This document shows positions 15,503 through 25,275 of a stretch of DNA of 64,000 nucleotides, one piece after another. The notes beneath the pieces are model-generated. The model did not search any database. It was given only the letters and a program-made list of their open reading frames with translations, and was not told the origin of the DNA. Each line of letters begins with the position of its first letter. The first letter of the stretch is position 1. Where the stretch lies: contig NZ_KQ758467.1 of NCBI RefSeq assembly GCF_001456955.1, positions 685,333-749,332 on the forward strand, in the 5' to 3' direction. The translations under genes were made by a program, and so were the position numbers. The stretch comes from Microbacterium enclense (lineage in GTDB: Bacteria > Actinomycetota > Actinomycetes > Actinomycetales > Microbacteriaceae).

Positions 15503-17332
15503 TCAGTACTTCCTCTCCAGCGGCGGGTAACGCAGTTCGCCCGCCTCGTTCTTGGTGAACACCACGGGCTTCCAGCCGAGCTCGATGTGATCGGCCGGGT
15601 GCGACGAGTGGGGGTCTCCCGACAGGTACGCCATGGTGTGCTGCATGTACTTCTCGTCGTCGCGCGTGGGGAAGTCGTCGCGCATGTGACCGCCGCGGCT
15701 CTCCTCGCGGTTCTGGGCCGAGTAGACGACCACCTCGGCGAGGTCGAGCAGGAAGCCCAGTTCGACGGCCTCGAGCAGGTCGGTGTTGAAGCGCTTGCCC
15801 TTGTCGTCGACGTGGATGTTCTTGTAGCGCTCGCGCAGGTCGGCGATCACGTCCATGACGTGGGCGAGGGACTCGTGGGTGCGGAACACCTGCGCGCCCT
15901 TGTCCATCTCGTCCTGCAGCGTCTTGCGCAGCACGGCGATGCGCTCGGTGCCGCTGTTGTTGCGCAGGCCCTCGATGAGACCGCGCACCTCGGCGGCGGG
16001 GTCTTCGGGCAACGGCACGAAGTCGGCGGTCTTGACGTACTCGACGGCGTTACGGCCGGCGCGCTTGCCGAACACGTTGATGTCGAGCAGCGAGTTGGTG
16101 CCCAGGCGGTTGGAGCCGTGCACCGAGACGCACGCGCACTCACCGGCGGCGTAGAGGCCCGGCACGACGGTGTCGTTGTCGGCGAGCACCTCGGCCTTGA
16201 TGTTGGTGGGGATGCCGCCCATCGCGTAGTGCGCGGTCGGCATGACCGGCACCGGCTCGACGACCGGGTCGACACCGAGGTAGGTGCGGGCGAACTCGGT
16301 GATGTCGGGGAGCTTGGTCTCGAGCACCTCGGCGCCCAGGTGCGTGCAGTCCAGCAGCACGTAGTCGCGGTGCGGGCCGGCACCGCGGCCCTCGGCCACC
16401 TCTTGAACCATGCAGCGGGCGACGATGTCGCGGGGCGCGAGGTCTTTGATGGTGGGGGCGTAGCGCTCCATGAAGCGCTCACCGCTGGCGTTGCGGAGGA
16501 TCGCGCCCTCACCGCGCGCACCTTCCGTGAGCAGGATGCCGAGACCGGCGAGGCCGGTCGGGTGGAACTGGAAGAACTCCATGTCCTCCAGCGGCAGGCC
16601 CTTGCGCCACACGATGCCGACGCCGTCACCGGTGAGTGTGTGGGCGTTGGAGGTGGTCTTGAAGATCTTGCCGAAGCCGCCGGTCGCGAAGACGACGGCC
16701 TTCGACTGGAACACGTGCAGCTCGCCGGTCGCGAGGTCGTAGGCGACGACACCGGCGACCTGGGTCTTGCCCGCGGCATCCTTCACCGTGATGAGGTCGA
16801 GCACGTAGAACTCGTTGAAGAAGTTGATGCCGAGCTTGACGCAGTTCTGGAAGAGCGTCTGCAGGATCATGTGACCGGTGCGGTCGGCGGCGTAGCACGC
16901 GCGGCGCACGGGGGTCTTGCCGTGATCGGCGGTGTGGCCGCCGAAGCGGCGCTGGTCGATCTTGCCCTCGGGGGTGCGGTTGAACGGCAGACCCATGTTC
17001 TCGAGGTCGATGACGGCGTCGATCGCTTCTTTGGCGAGGATCTCCGCGGCATCCTGGTCGACGAGGTAGTCGCCGCCCTTGATGGTGTCGAAGGTGTGCC
17101 ACTCCCACGAGTCCTCTTCGACGTTGGCGAGCGCCGCGGCCATGCCGCCCTGCGCCGCACCGGTGTGCGAGCGGGTCGGGTAGAGCTTCGAGATGACGGC
17201 GGTCTTCGCGCCGGGACCGGCCTCGATGGCCGCGCGCATTCCCGCGCCGCCGGCGCCGACGATCACGACGTCGAACTGGTGGTAGTGGACGCCGTCCTTG
17301 ACGACGGAGTCCGAAGAAGTCTGAGTGCTCAC
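15503..17332 (-). CDS. sdhA: succinate dehydrogenase flavoprotein subunit
   Basis: The 609-residue catalytic subunit oxidises succinate to fumarate. It shows the FAD Rossmann motif [18 protein letters not shown], the covalent-FAD histidine in [15 protein letters not shown], active-site [21 protein letters not shown], and the C-terminal [18 protein letters not shown] prefer the GTG at 17332 ([14 protein letters not shown]), which has AGAGG upstream and matches the usual N-terminus. An in-frame ATG at 17374 would overlap the end of sdhD and add 14 unlikely residues. Confidence 0.95.
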   Translation of the reverse strand: MSTQTSSDSVVKDGVHYHQFDVVIVGAGGAGMRAAIEAGPGAKTAVISKLYPTRSHTGAAQGGMAAALANVEEDSWEWHTFDTIKGGDYLVDQDAAEILAKEAIDAVIDLENMGLPFNRTPEGKIDQRRFGGHTADHGKTPVRRACYAADRTGHMILQTLFQNCVKLGINFFNEFYVLDLITVKDAAGKTQVAGVVAYDLATGELHVFQSKAVVFATGGFGKIFKTTSNAHTLTGDGVGIVWRKGLPLEDMEFFQFHPTGLAGLGILLTEGARGEGAILRNASGERFMERYAPTIKDLAPRDIVARCMVQEVAEGRGAGPHRDYVLLDCTHLGAEVLETKLPDITEFARTYLGVDPVVEPVPVMPTAHYAMGGIPTNIKAEVLADNDTVVPGLYAAGECACVSVHGSNRLGTNSLLDINVFGKRAGRNAVEYVKTADFVPLPEDPAAEVRGLIEGLRNNSGTERIAVLRKTLQDEMDKGAQVFRTHESLAHVMDVIADLRERYKNIHVDDKGKRFNTDLLEAVELGFLLDLAEVVVYSAQNREESRGGHMRDDFPTRDDEKYMQHTMAYLSGDPHSSHPADHIELGWKPVVFTKNEAGELRYPPLERKY

Positions 17333-17378
17333 GTGTGCGATACCTCTGCTGTCAGGGGAAAGAAGGGATGCCACAGGC

Positions 17379-17837
17379 TCACGCCGCCTGGCACACGTCC
17401 CACAGGGAGCTGCTCTCGGTGACGCCGAGGCAGGGGTCGAAGGTGAAGACGACGAGGGTGCCGAGGAGGATCAGGAATCCGGCGGACACCCACAGCGAGC
17501 CGACGAGGATCTTGCGGATCTTCGCGTTCGTGACGTAGTCGTTCACGATCGTGCGCATGCCGTTCGCGCCGTGGATGAGCGCCAGCCACAGCATCAGCAC
17601 GTCCCACCACTGCCAGAAGGGCGAGGCGAGCTTGCCGGCGACGAACGCGAAGTCGATCTGGTGGATGCCGTCGCCCGTCATGAGGTTGACGAACAGGTGG
17701 CCGAAGATGAGGACGATCAGCAGCACGCCGGAGGCGCGCATGTAGATCCAGCCCCACTTCTCGAGGTTGGAGCCCTTCTTGCGGACGCTCGGCGTGCGCG
17801 GGGCGGGGATCGTGGCGGCTTCTTGGGCGACGGACAT
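17379..17837 (-). CDS. sdhD: succinate dehydrogenase membrane anchor subunit
   Basis: This 152-residue hydrophobic protein has three membrane segments after a basic N-terminal stretch ([33 protein letters not shown]), the typical SdhD opening with the haem/quinone-side His in FGHLFVN. It anchors SdhAB and with SdhC forms the quinone site. The ATG at 17837 overlaps the sdhC stop (TGATG), fixing the start. The order sdhC-sdhD-sdhA-sdhB is the standard actinobacterial operon. Confidence 0.92.
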   Translation of the reverse strand: MSVAQEAATIPAPRTPSVRKKGSNLEKWGWIYMRASGVLLIVLIFGHLFVNLMTGDGIHQIDFAFVAGKLASPFWQWWDVLMLWLALIHGANGMRTIVNDYVTNAKIRKILVGSLWVSAGFLILLGTLVVFTFDPCLGVTESSSLWDVCQAA

Positions 17838-18271
17838 CAGTGGCTCCCGGTGACGGCGCTGAAGACGTTGATCAGGTGGCGGGGGGTAAATCCGAGCATC
17901 GTGACGACCCAGAGGCCCAGCACGCCCCACCAGAGCTGGCGCTGGTGACGCGTGGCCCACGGCCAGAAGTCGACCAGGATGATGCGCAGGCCGTTGAACG
18001 CGTGGTACGCGATCGCGCCGACGAGCGCCACCTCGCCGAGCCCCATGACGGGGTTCTTGTAGGTGCCGATGACCGCGTCGTACGCCTCGGGCGAGACGCG
18101 GATCAGGGCCGTGTCGAGGATGTGCACGAGGAGGAAGAAGAAGATGGCGACGCCGGTGATGCGGTGCAGGACCCAGGACCACATGCCCTCGCGGCCGCGG
18201 TAGAGAGTGCCGCGGGGCCTCTTCGATGTGGTCTCTTTCACCGACGGCGTGGCACGTGCTGGTGCTGACAC
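17837..18271 (-). CDS. sdhC: succinate dehydrogenase cytochrome b556 subunit
   Basis: The 144-residue membrane subunit has three helices. The first carries the family signature REGMWSWVLHRITGVAIFFFLLVHILDTALI, with His for haem b; YHAFNGLRIILVDFWPW follows in helix two. I chose the GTG at 18271 because AGGGAGGA lies 5-12 bases upstream; a longer frame reaches 18328 without a ribosome site. It is the first gene of sdhCDAB, transcribed divergently from manC with a perfect 14-bp palindrome in the shared upstream region. Confidence 0.92.
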   Translation of the reverse strand: MSAPARATPSVKETTSKRPRGTLYRGREGMWSWVLHRITGVAIFFFLLVHILDTALIRVSPEAYDAVIGTYKNPVMGLGEVALVGAIAYHAFNGLRIILVDFWPWATRHQRQLWWGVLGLWVVTMLGFTPRHLINVFSAVTGSH

Positions 18272-18391
18272 GGTCGTCCTCCCTGATCGAACACGGTGTT
18301 GGGGACCCGCACGGGTCCCGAGCGTCACACGGGCGCCACTGAATACTACGTCCGGGCTATGAACGGCGGGGATTAGGGCGGCCTAAGACTC

Positions 18392-18405
18392 TCTCGATAT
18401 CGAGA
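18392..18405. promoter_or_regulatory. 14-bp palindrome TCTCGATATCGAGA
   Basis: A perfect dyad lies in the 214-bp divergent region between sdhC (start 18271) and manC (start 18486). It looks like an operator for a dimeric repressor. The regulator is not encoded nearby. Confidence 0.55.
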
Positions 18406-18485
18406 TATTCCGGAGGCCGTTTCACCCGGTCCGCCGGCGCGCGACGATCCGGGTGCTCCGGGTGCGGACCGCTAGGGTCGGAGCC

Positions 18486-19604
18486 ATGGCAGACCTCGCT
18501 ATCGACGACTTCTACGCCGTGATCCCCGCCGGGGGGATCGGCAGCCGCCTCTGGCCGCTCTCGCGGGCGGACGCCCCGAAATTCCTCCACGACCTCACCG
18601 GCTCGGGTCAGACCCTGCTGCGCGACACGTGGGACCGACTGTCCCCGCTCTCGGGCGAGGGCCGCATCGCCGTCGTCACGGGTCGCGCCCACCGCGCCGC
18701 CGTCGAGCGCGAGCTCCCGGGGGTTCCCGATCACAACGTGTTCCTCGAGTCGGAGCCGCGAGACTCGTCGGCGGCCATCGGTCTCGCCGCGGCGATCCTG
18801 GTGCGCCGCGAGCCCGACGTGATCATCGGCTCCTTCGCGGCCGACCACGTCATCCGTCAGACCCGGCAGTTCGAGTTCGCCGTGCGTCAGGCGGTCGCAG
18901 TGGCCCGAGAGGGGTACATCTGCACCATCGGCATCCAGCCCGCCGAGGCGTCGGTCGGCTTCGGGTACATCAAGAAGGCCGACGAGCTCATCGTCGACGG
19001 AGCGCCCGAGGCGTACACGGTCGAGCGCTTCGTCGAGAAGCCCGATCTCGAGACCGCCAAGCAGTACTTCGCCGACCGCGACTACCTGTGGAACGCCGGC
19101 ATGTTCATCACCCGTGCCGACGTGCTCCTGGCGGAACTCGCCGTCAACGAGCCCGAGCTGCACGCGGGCCTTCTCGAGCTGGCCGAGGCGTGGGACGACC
19201 GCGACCGCCGCGGCCCCGCGGTCGACCGCATCTGGCCGGGCCTCAAGAAGATCGCCATCGACTACTCGGTCGCCGAGCCCGCGGCGGAGAAGGGGCGTCT
19301 CGCCGTCATCCCCGGCCACTTCGACTGGGACGACGTGGGCGACTTCGCCAGCCTGTCGAAGCTGAACTCCGGCGGCGGCCGCAACGAGCTCGCCATCCTC
19401 GGCGAGGACGCCCGCGTGCTCTCCGACGCGTCCAGCGGCATCGTCGTCTCGCAGACCAAGCGCGTCATCAGCCTCATCGGCGTGCGCGACATCGTCGTGG
19501 TCGACACCCCCGACGCCCTCCTGGTCACCACGACCGAGAACGCCCAGCGCGTCAAGGGCGTCGTCGACGCGTTGAAGCTGACCGGTCGCGGCGACGTGCT
19601 CTGA
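18486..19604 (+). CDS. manC: mannose-1-phosphate guanylyltransferase
   Basis: The 372-residue nucleotidyltransferase makes GDP-mannose from GTP and mannose 1-phosphate for mannolipids and glycans. The N-terminus carries the signature PAGGIGSRLWPLSRADAPKFL (residues 15-35); FLESEPRDSSAAIGLAAAI, FGYIKKADE, VERFVEKPDLETAKQY, WNAGMFITRADVLL and the GHFDWDDVGDF substrate loop follow. It lacks the extra mannose-6-phosphate isomerase domain of proteobacterial ManC. The ATG at 18486 sits where homology begins. It is monocistronic and ends in a GGATGCC hairpin. Confidence 0.94.
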   Translation: MADLAIDDFYAVIPAGGIGSRLWPLSRADAPKFLHDLTGSGQTLLRDTWDRLSPLSGEGRIAVVTGRAHRAAVERELPGVPDHNVFLESEPRDSSAAIGLAAAILVRREPDVIIGSFAADHVIRQTRQFEFAVRQAVAVAREGYICTIGIQPAEASVGFGYIKKADELIVDGAPEAYTVERFVEKPDLETAKQYFADRDYLWNAGMFITRADVLLAELAVNEPELHAGLLELAEAWDDRDRRGPAVDRIWPGLKKIAIDYSVAEPAAEKGRLAVIPGHFDWDDVGDFASLSKLNSGGGRNELAILGEDARVLSDASSGIVVSQTKRVISLIGVRDIVVVDTPDALLVTTTENAQRVKGVVDALKLTGRGDVL

Positions 19605-19605
19605 C

Positions 19606-19634
19606 ACCGGATGCCGCAGACTGCGGCATCCGGT
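19606..19634 (+). terminator. manC terminator built from inverted GGATGCC
   Basis: ACCGGATGCCGCAG and CTGCGGCATCCGGT are perfect inverses separated by one base, so the real loop is about five bases. TTCCTTCT follows. Each arm carries GGATGCC. Confidence 0.8.
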
Positions 19635-19799
19635 TCCTTCTGATGACGCATCGTGTGGCGTCCGGATGACGCGAGATTGCGTCTTTGTAACCATTGGCGC
19701 GCACCGCGGCTCCCGGCGCGCAAGCACGGCGACACAGTAGGTAACGTGACGGGATCGTCCCCCGAACCCGTTGGGGGCATCCGTCTTGGAGGACCATTC

Positions 19800-20903
19800 G
19801 TGAAGACCACGAAGAAGGCCGTCATCAGCGGCTTCGCCATGATCGGCGCCGCCGTGCTGCTCGCCGGTTGCGGTGCAGCGCCCGAGAGCGCCGGTGGCGC
19901 GTCGGCCGGCGCCGGCGCGAGCGACTACCTGCCCTGCATGGTGTCGGACGCCGGCGGCTTCGACGACAAGTCGTTTAACCAGCTCGGCAAAGAGGGTGTC
20001 GACGCGGCCGCGGCAGAGCTCGGCTCGAAGACCCCCATCGAGGTCCAGTCGCAGGCCGAGACCGACTACGCGTCCAACCTCCAGAACCTGGTCGACCAGG
20101 GCTGCAACACGATCGTCACCGTCGGATTCCTCCTCGCCCCCGCGGCGCTCGAGTCGGCCACGGCCAACCCCGACCTCGAGTACGTCTCGATCGACGACAC
20201 CGTCGACAGCGACTTCGACGGGCAGACCGACGCCCCCAACATCAAGCCCATCATCTTCGACACCGCTCAGGCGGCCTACCTCGCCGGCTACCTCGCCGCG
20301 GGCACGTCGAAGACCGGCGTCGTCGGCACCTTCGGCGGCCTGAACATCCCGACCGTGAGCATCTTCATGGACGGCTTCGCGCAGGGCGTCGAGAAGTACA
20401 ACACCGACAACGGCACGTCGGTGCGCCTCGTCGGGTGGGACCGCGCGGCGCAGGACGGCTCGTTCACCGGTGGCTTCGAGGCCAACGACACCGCGCGCCA
20501 GACCGCGCAGGCCCTCATCGACCAGAACGTCGACGTGCTGCTGCCCGTCGGTGGTCCGATCTACCAGTCGGCCGCGGTCGCCATCCGCGACGCCGGCCGC
20601 GAGATCGCGCTCGTCGGTGTCGACGCCGATGTCTACGAGACCGACGAGTCGGTCAAGGACCTGCTCCTGACGTCGATCCGCAAGGGCATCGACGTCGGTA
20701 CGAAGGACGCGATCGTCGCCGCCGGTAACGGCGAGTTCGACGCGGCTCCCTTCATCGGCACGCTCGAGAACGAGGGCGTGGGCCTGGCCCCGTACCACGA
20801 CTGGTCCGACCGTGTGCCGGCCGAGCTGACCAGCAAGATCGACGAGCTCAAGGCGCAGATCGTCGACGGCTCCATCACCGTCGAGTCTTACCTCGCCGGC
20901 TGA
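19800..20903 (+). CDS. BMP family nucleoside-binding lipoprotein
   Basis: The 367-residue lipoprotein has the lipobox VLLAGCG near residue 22, so it is tethered to the outer face of the membrane. The mature part is a periplasmic-binding fold of the Bmp/PnrA (Med) family: CMVSDAGGFDDKSFNQLGKEGVD is the diagnostic opening, then VGFLLAPAALE, GTFGGLNIPTVSIFMDGFAQGV, DVLLPVGGPIYQ and VGVDADVYETDESVKDLLLTS. It delivers nucleosides to the ABC transporter coded just downstream. The GTG at 19800 follows GGAGG at the right distance. A hairpin separates it from the ATPase gene, which would allow more binding protein than transporter. Confidence 0.93.
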   Translation: MKTTKKAVISGFAMIGAAVLLAGCGAAPESAGGASAGAGASDYLPCMVSDAGGFDDKSFNQLGKEGVDAAAAELGSKTPIEVQSQAETDYASNLQNLVDQGCNTIVTVGFLLAPAALESATANPDLEYVSIDDTVDSDFDGQTDAPNIKPIIFDTAQAAYLAGYLAAGTSKTGVVGTFGGLNIPTVSIFMDGFAQGVEKYNTDNGTSVRLVGWDRAAQDGSFTGGFEANDTARQTAQALIDQNVDVLLPVGGPIYQSAAVAIRDAGREIALVGVDADVYETDESVKDLLLTSIRKGIDVGTKDAIVAAGNGEFDAAPFIGTLENEGVGLAPYHDWSDRVPAELTSKIDELKAQIVDGSITVESYLAG

Positions 20904-20918
20904 GAGCCCGCATCGCCT

Positions 20919-20947
20919 CGGGGGAGGCCGGCGCACGCCGGCCTCCC
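20919..20947 (+). terminator. intercistronic hairpin after the BMP gene
   Basis: GGGAGGCCGGC (20921-20931) and GCCGGCCTCCC (20936-20946), extendable by one more G-C pair, form a strong stem with a GCAC loop followed by TCCCTTTAT. It is probably a partial terminator that lets some transcripts continue into the ABC transporter genes. Confidence 0.8.
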
Positions 20948-21055
20948 CTCCCTTTATGGGCGGTGAACGACCGCCCGTGCCCGGGTCCGCTCACGAGGCG
21001 GCCCTTCTCGTCGGACGCCTGCCGCGTCCGGCGTCGAGAACTTAGGATCGGGAAC

Positions 21056-22576
21056 ATGAAGCTCGAACTCCGCGGGATCACGAAGACCTTCGGATCCCTG
21101 GTGGCGAACGACCACATCGACCTCACCGTGGAGGCCGGCGAGATACATTGCCTGCTCGGCGAGAACGGTGCCGGCAAGTCCACCCTGATGAACGTCCTCT
21201 ACGGTCTCTACCAGGCCGATGGCGGCGAGATCCTGCTGAACGACGACGTCCAGCACTTCTCCGGCCCCGGCGACGCGATGCGCGCGGGCATCGGCATGGT
21301 GCACCAGCACTTCATGCTGATCCCGGTCTTCACCGTCGCCGAGAACGTCATGCTTGGTCACGAGCCCACCAAAGCAGGGGGGCGTCTCGATCTCGGCGCC
21401 GCCCGCGCGAAGGTGAGGGAGATCTCCGACCGCTTCGGCTTCGACGTCGACCCCGACGCGCTCGTCGACGATCTCCCCGTCGGCGTTCAGCAGCGTGTCG
21501 AGATCATCAAGGCGCTCTCGCGCGATGCGAAGGTGCTCGTCTTCGACGAGCCGACCGCGGTGCTGACCCCGCAGGAGACCGACGAGCTGATGGCGATCAT
21601 GCGCCAGCTCAAGGCTGCAGGCACCTCGATCGTCTTCATCACGCACAAGCTGCGCGAGGTGCGCGAGGTCGCCGACCGCATCACCGTCATCCGGCTGGGC
21701 AAGGTGGTCGGCGAGGCCGAGCCCACCGCCTCCAACGCGGAGCTCGCCTCCCTCATGGTCGGTCGCGCCGTCGAGCTCACCGTGCAGAAAGAGGCGCCCA
21801 CGCTCGGCGAGGTGGGGCTGTCCGTCTCGGGATTGACCGTCGTCGACGCCATCGGGCAGGTCGTCGTCAACGACGTCAGCTTCGACGTCCGCCGCGGCGA
21901 GGTCCTCGCGATCGCGGGCGTGCAGGGCAACGGTCAGACCGAGCTCACCGAGGCGCTCGTCGGTCTGCAGGAGCGGGTCGAGGGCTCGATCACCCTCGAC
22001 GGCACGGAGCTGAACGGCTCCTCCGTGCGCGCGGTGCTCGACGCCGGCGTCGGTTTCGTTCCCGAAGATCGCAAAGAAGACGGTCTGGTGGGGGAGTTCT
22101 CCATCGCCGAGAACCTCATGCTCGACCGCGCTGACGGCGCTCCGTTCGTCAAGAACGGCGCGCTTCAGCTGACGACGCTCACAGCCTTCGCCCGTGACAA
22201 GGTCGCCGAGTTCGACGTGCGCACCCCGTCGATCGAGACCCCCGTCGCGCGCCTGTCCGGCGGTAATCAGCAGAAGGTCGTGCTCGCCCGCGAACTGAGC
22301 CGCGATCTGCGTCTGTTCGTGGCGGCGCAGCCCACCCGCGGCGTCGATGTCGGATCGATCGAGTTCATCCACAAGCGCGTCATCGAGACCCGCGATGCGG
22401 GCGTTCCCGTCATCGTCGTGTCGACCGAGCTCGACGAAGTGACCGCGCTCGCCGACCGGATCATGGTCATGTACCGCGGACGCGTCGTCGGCATCGTGCC
22501 CGGTGACACCTCGCGCGACGTGCTGGGCCTCATGATGGCCGGCGAAGCGCCCCAGAACGAAGGAGTCGCCGCGTGA
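21056..22576 (+). CDS. nucleoside ABC transporter, ATP-binding protein
   Basis: The 506-residue protein has two fused ABC domains of the YufO/NupA (sugar-type) class. Domain one has Walker A GENGAGKST (residues 35-43), the Q-loop GMVHQHFMLIPVFTVAENVMLG, a variant signature PVGVQQRVEIIKAL and Walker B VLVFDEPTAVLTP. Domain two has a degenerate Walker A (GVQGNGQTEL) but an intact LSGGNQQKVVLAREL, as is usual in this family. It energises the two permeases that follow; its stop overlaps the first permease start (GTGA). The ATG at 21056 is where homology starts. Confidence 0.94.
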   Translation: MKLELRGITKTFGSLVANDHIDLTVEAGEIHCLLGENGAGKSTLMNVLYGLYQADGGEILLNDDVQHFSGPGDAMRAGIGMVHQHFMLIPVFTVAENVMLGHEPTKAGGRLDLGAARAKVREISDRFGFDVDPDALVDDLPVGVQQRVEIIKALSRDAKVLVFDEPTAVLTPQETDELMAIMRQLKAAGTSIVFITHKLREVREVADRITVIRLGKVVGEAEPTASNAELASLMVGRAVELTVQKEAPTLGEVGLSVSGLTVVDAIGQVVVNDVSFDVRRGEVLAIAGVQGNGQTELTEALVGLQERVEGSITLDGTELNGSSVRAVLDAGVGFVPEDRKEDGLVGEFSIAENLMLDRADGAPFVKNGALQLTTLTAFARDKVAEFDVRTPSIETPVARLSGGNQQKVVLARELSRDLRLFVAAQPTRGVDVGSIEFIHKRVIETRDAGVPVIVVSTELDEVTALADRIMVMYRGRVVGIVPGDTSRDVLGLMMAGEAPQNEGVAA

Positions 22577-23937
22577 GCGATCCCCACAGCCCGCACGACC
22601 CGAACGTCTCGCGTGCGGATCGCGCCGCCGAGGTCGCCGACGCCACGAGCGCCGACATCGCTCTCGAGGGCGGGTCGCGGGTCGCCCCCGCCGCGGGAGC
22701 GCGCGTCGTCCCCTCCGCACCCGCGCCCGACGAAGACCGCTGGCGTCGTGCGCTGCGCGAGATCGCGACCGGCAACGCGATCATCTCCGTTCTCGCCGTC
22801 GTGCTCGCGCTGCTGGTCGGCGCGATCATGATCGCGGCCACCGACGAGAACGTCCAGGCCGCCTCCGGCTACTTCTTCGCCCGCCCTGGCGATACCTTCG
22901 CGGCCATCTGGCAGTCCGTTTCGGGCGCCTACGCCTCGTTCTTCCAGGGCGCGATCTACAACTTCCGTCGCCCCGAGTTCGCCACCGGCATCCGTCCGCT
23001 CACCGAGACGCTGACCTTCGCGACCCCCCTCATCGCGGCGGGCCTCGGCGTCGCGCTGGCCTTCCGCGTCGGCATGTTCAACATCGGCGGACGCGGACAG
23101 ATGCTGGTCGCCGCCGCAGCCGGCGGCTACGTCGCCTTCGCCTTCGACCTGCCGTGGGGCCTGCACATGGTCGTCGCGCTGGTCGCGGGCGTCGTCGCGG
23201 GAGCGCTGTGGGCCGGTATCGCGGGTCTGCTGAAGGCTCGCACGGGCGCGCACGAGGTGATCGTCACGATCATGCTCAACTACGTCGGCTTCTATCTGGT
23301 CTATTACCTGTTGCGCACCCCCGGTCTGCTGCAGGCTCCGGGCTCGAGCAACCCGACGACGCCCGCGATGAAGGACACCGCGGTCTTCCCCGACCTGTTC
23401 GGGCCGGCCTACAACCTCCACTTCGGATTCATCCTCTCGCTCGCCGCCGTCGCGCTCGTGTGGTGGATCCTCGAGCGCTCCTCCCTCGGCTTCCGCTTCC
23501 GTGCGGTGGGGCTGAATCCGAACGCGGCTCGCGTGGCCGGCATCAACGTCAAGTCGATGTACGTGGTCGCCATGCTCATCTCCGGCGGCCTCATCGGCCT
23601 CGCGGGTGTCGACCAGGTCCTCGGCACGGTGACCACCGGCTTCTCCAGCGGGATCGACGCCGGCATCGGCTTCGACGCCATCACCGTGGCCCTGCTGGGC
23701 CGGTCCACCCCCGTGGGTGTGCTCGTCGCCGGCATCCTGTTCGGCGCCTTCAAGGCCGGTGGATTCTCCATGCAGGCCGCCAACGGCGTGCCGATCGACA
23801 TCGTGCTCGTCGTGCAGTCGCTCATCGTGTTGTTCATCGCCGCTCCGCCCCTCGTGCGCGCGATCTTCCGCCTGCCGGCCCCGGGAGTACGCCCGGTCAA
23901 GGCCCGCACCCTCAAGAAGAAGGAGGCGGCCAAGTGA
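22573..23937 (+). CDS. nucleoside ABC transporter permease 1
   Basis: This is a 454-residue BPD_transp_2-type permease (YufP/NupB class). A hydrophilic, Ala-rich N-terminal extension of about 60 residues precedes some 8-10 membrane segments. The conserved core reads LTFATPLIAAGLGVALAFRVGMFNIGGRGQM, then AGLLKARTGAHEVIVTIMLNYVGFYLVYYLL and RVAGINVKSMYVVAMLISGGLIGLAG. The GTG start overlaps the ATPase stop by four bases and the end overlaps the next permease in the same way, indicating tight coupling. Confidence 0.93.
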   Translation: MSDPHSPHDPNVSRADRAAEVADATSADIALEGGSRVAPAAGARVVPSAPAPDEDRWRRALREIATGNAIISVLAVVLALLVGAIMIAATDENVQAASGYFFARPGDTFAAIWQSVSGAYASFFQGAIYNFRRPEFATGIRPLTETLTFATPLIAAGLGVALAFRVGMFNIGGRGQMLVAAAAGGYVAFAFDLPWGLHMVVALVAGVVAGALWAGIAGLLKARTGAHEVIVTIMLNYVGFYLVYYLLRTPGLLQAPGSSNPTTPAMKDTAVFPDLFGPAYNLHFGFILSLAAVALVWWILERSSLGFRFRAVGLNPNAARVAGINVKSMYVVAMLISGGLIGLAGVDQVLGTVTTGFSSGIDAGIGFDAITVALLGRSTPVGVLVAGILFGAFKAGGFSMQAANGVPIDIVLVVQSLIVLFIAAPPLVRAIFRLPAPGVRPVKARTLKKKEAAK

Positions 23938-25232
23938 GCACCACCGCCCCGCACCACGAGGCTTCGCCGGCGTCGGACGCGCTCGACAAGACCGTCGTCC
24001 TCAGCTGGAAGGCCCCCGTCGTCTACGGCGTCATCACCGTGCTCGCCGCGGTGCTGTTCGTCATCGCACGCCAGGACGGCGACGCGGTCTTCCGCATCTC
24101 CAGCCCCGGCGAGTTCCTGCAACTGCCCGAGGTCGTGCTCGGCGGCGTCGTGACCGGCGTGGTCTGCACCGTCCTTCTCGCGCTCATCACCGTCGCGAGC
24201 GTCCTGCTCGTGCGCGCGCACCGCCGGCCGCCCCTGTGGTTGGCCGTGATCTTCGCCCTGGTGTTCATGGTCGGGTTCCTCACGTGGGCCGCCGCCGGTG
24301 CCACCACCTCGGTGATCCCGCTCACGGGTCTGCTCGCGGGAGGCCTGAGCCTGTCGGTTCCGCTGATCTTCGGCGCGATGGCCGGAGTGCTGAGCGAGCG
24401 GGTCGGCGTGGTCAACATCGCGATCGAAGGCCAGCTGCTCGCGGGTGCCTTCACGTCGGCCGTCGTCGCCACGGCGACCGGCAACCCGTTCGTCGGGCTG
24501 CTGGCCGCCGGCGTCTCGGGGGTGCTCGTGTCGTTCGTGCTCGCGGCGTTCGCGATCAAGTACTTCGTCGACCAGGTGATCGTCGGTGTGGTGCTGAACG
24601 TGCTGGTGGTGGGTCTGACCAGCTTCTTCTTCTCGCAGCTGCTGGCTCCGAACGCGGCCACCCTCAACTCGCCGCCGCGGTTCCCGCGCCTGCCCATCCC
24701 GGTGCTCGCCGACATCCCGATCATCGGACCGATGCTGTTCAACCAGGCCGTCATCGTCTACCTGATGTACGTGACGGTGGCGCTGGTCTACGTGGGCCTG
24801 TTCCACACCCGGTGGGGCCTGCGGCTCCGCGCGGTGGGTGAGCATCCGCAAGCCGCCGACACGGTCGGCATCAACATCGCGAAGACCCGCTTCTGGAACG
24901 TGTCGCTGGGTGGGGCCATCGCCGGTTTGGGAGGGGCGTTCTTCACCCTCGGCTCCGTGGGCGCCTTCAACAAGGAGATGACGGCCGGCGCCGGATACAT
25001 CGCGCTGGCGGCGGTCATCTTCGGCCAGTGGGACCCGATCCGCGCCACCCTCGCCGCGCTCCTGTTCGGCTTCGCCTCGAACCTGCAGAACACCCTCGGC
25101 GTCATCGGATCGCCTGTGCCCAGCGAGTTCATGCTCATGCTGCCGTACGTGGTGACGATCTTCGCCGTCGCCGGTCTCGTCGGAAAGGTCCGCGGGCCCG
25201 CGGCCGCCGGCAAACCGTACATCAAGGGCTGA
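23934..25232 (+). CDS. nucleoside ABC transporter permease 2
   Basis: The 432-residue second permease (YufQ/NupC class) has several N-terminal membrane segments that are not part of the minimal fold, followed by the core SLSVPLIFGAMAGVLSERVGVVNIAIEGQLLAGAF, VDQVIVGVVLNVLVVGLTSFFFSQLL and VGEHPQAADTVGINIAKTRFWNVSLGGAIAGLGGAF. It pairs with permease 1 to form the channel. I chose the GTG at 23934 (VSTTAPHHEAS) from the GTGA overlap with the preceding stop; a much longer open frame upstream is only an arginine-rich shadow of permease 1. Confidence 0.93.
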   Translation: MSTTAPHHEASPASDALDKTVVLSWKAPVVYGVITVLAAVLFVIARQDGDAVFRISSPGEFLQLPEVVLGGVVTGVVCTVLLALITVASVLLVRAHRRPPLWLAVIFALVFMVGFLTWAAAGATTSVIPLTGLLAGGLSLSVPLIFGAMAGVLSERVGVVNIAIEGQLLAGAFTSAVVATATGNPFVGLLAAGVSGVLVSFVLAAFAIKYFVDQVIVGVVLNVLVVGLTSFFFSQLLAPNAATLNSPPRFPRLPIPVLADIPIIGPMLFNQAVIVYLMYVTVALVYVGLFHTRWGLRLRAVGEHPQAADTVGINIAKTRFWNVSLGGAIAGLGGAFFTLGSVGAFNKEMTAGAGYIALAAVIFGQWDPIRATLAALLFGFASNLQNTLGVIGSPVPSEFMLMLPYVVTIFAVAGLVGKVRGPAAAGKPYIKG

Positions 25233-25275
25233 CCCGGCCCCCTTCCCCCTTTACGAGAGGACCCCTCACTCCACG

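Noticed and set aside
15404..17422. 672-residue open frame opposite sdhA
   Set aside because: Antisense to sdhA with no recognisable domain; sdhA has full catalytic motifs.
18357..20936. 859-residue open frame opposite manC and the BMP gene
   Set aside because: It spans two real genes and their terminator on the other strand and has shadow-type composition.
23154..23933. In-frame upstream extension of the second nucleoside permease
   Set aside because: It is the shifted frame of permease 1; the GTG at 23934 overlaps the preceding stop in the same way as the other operon junctions.
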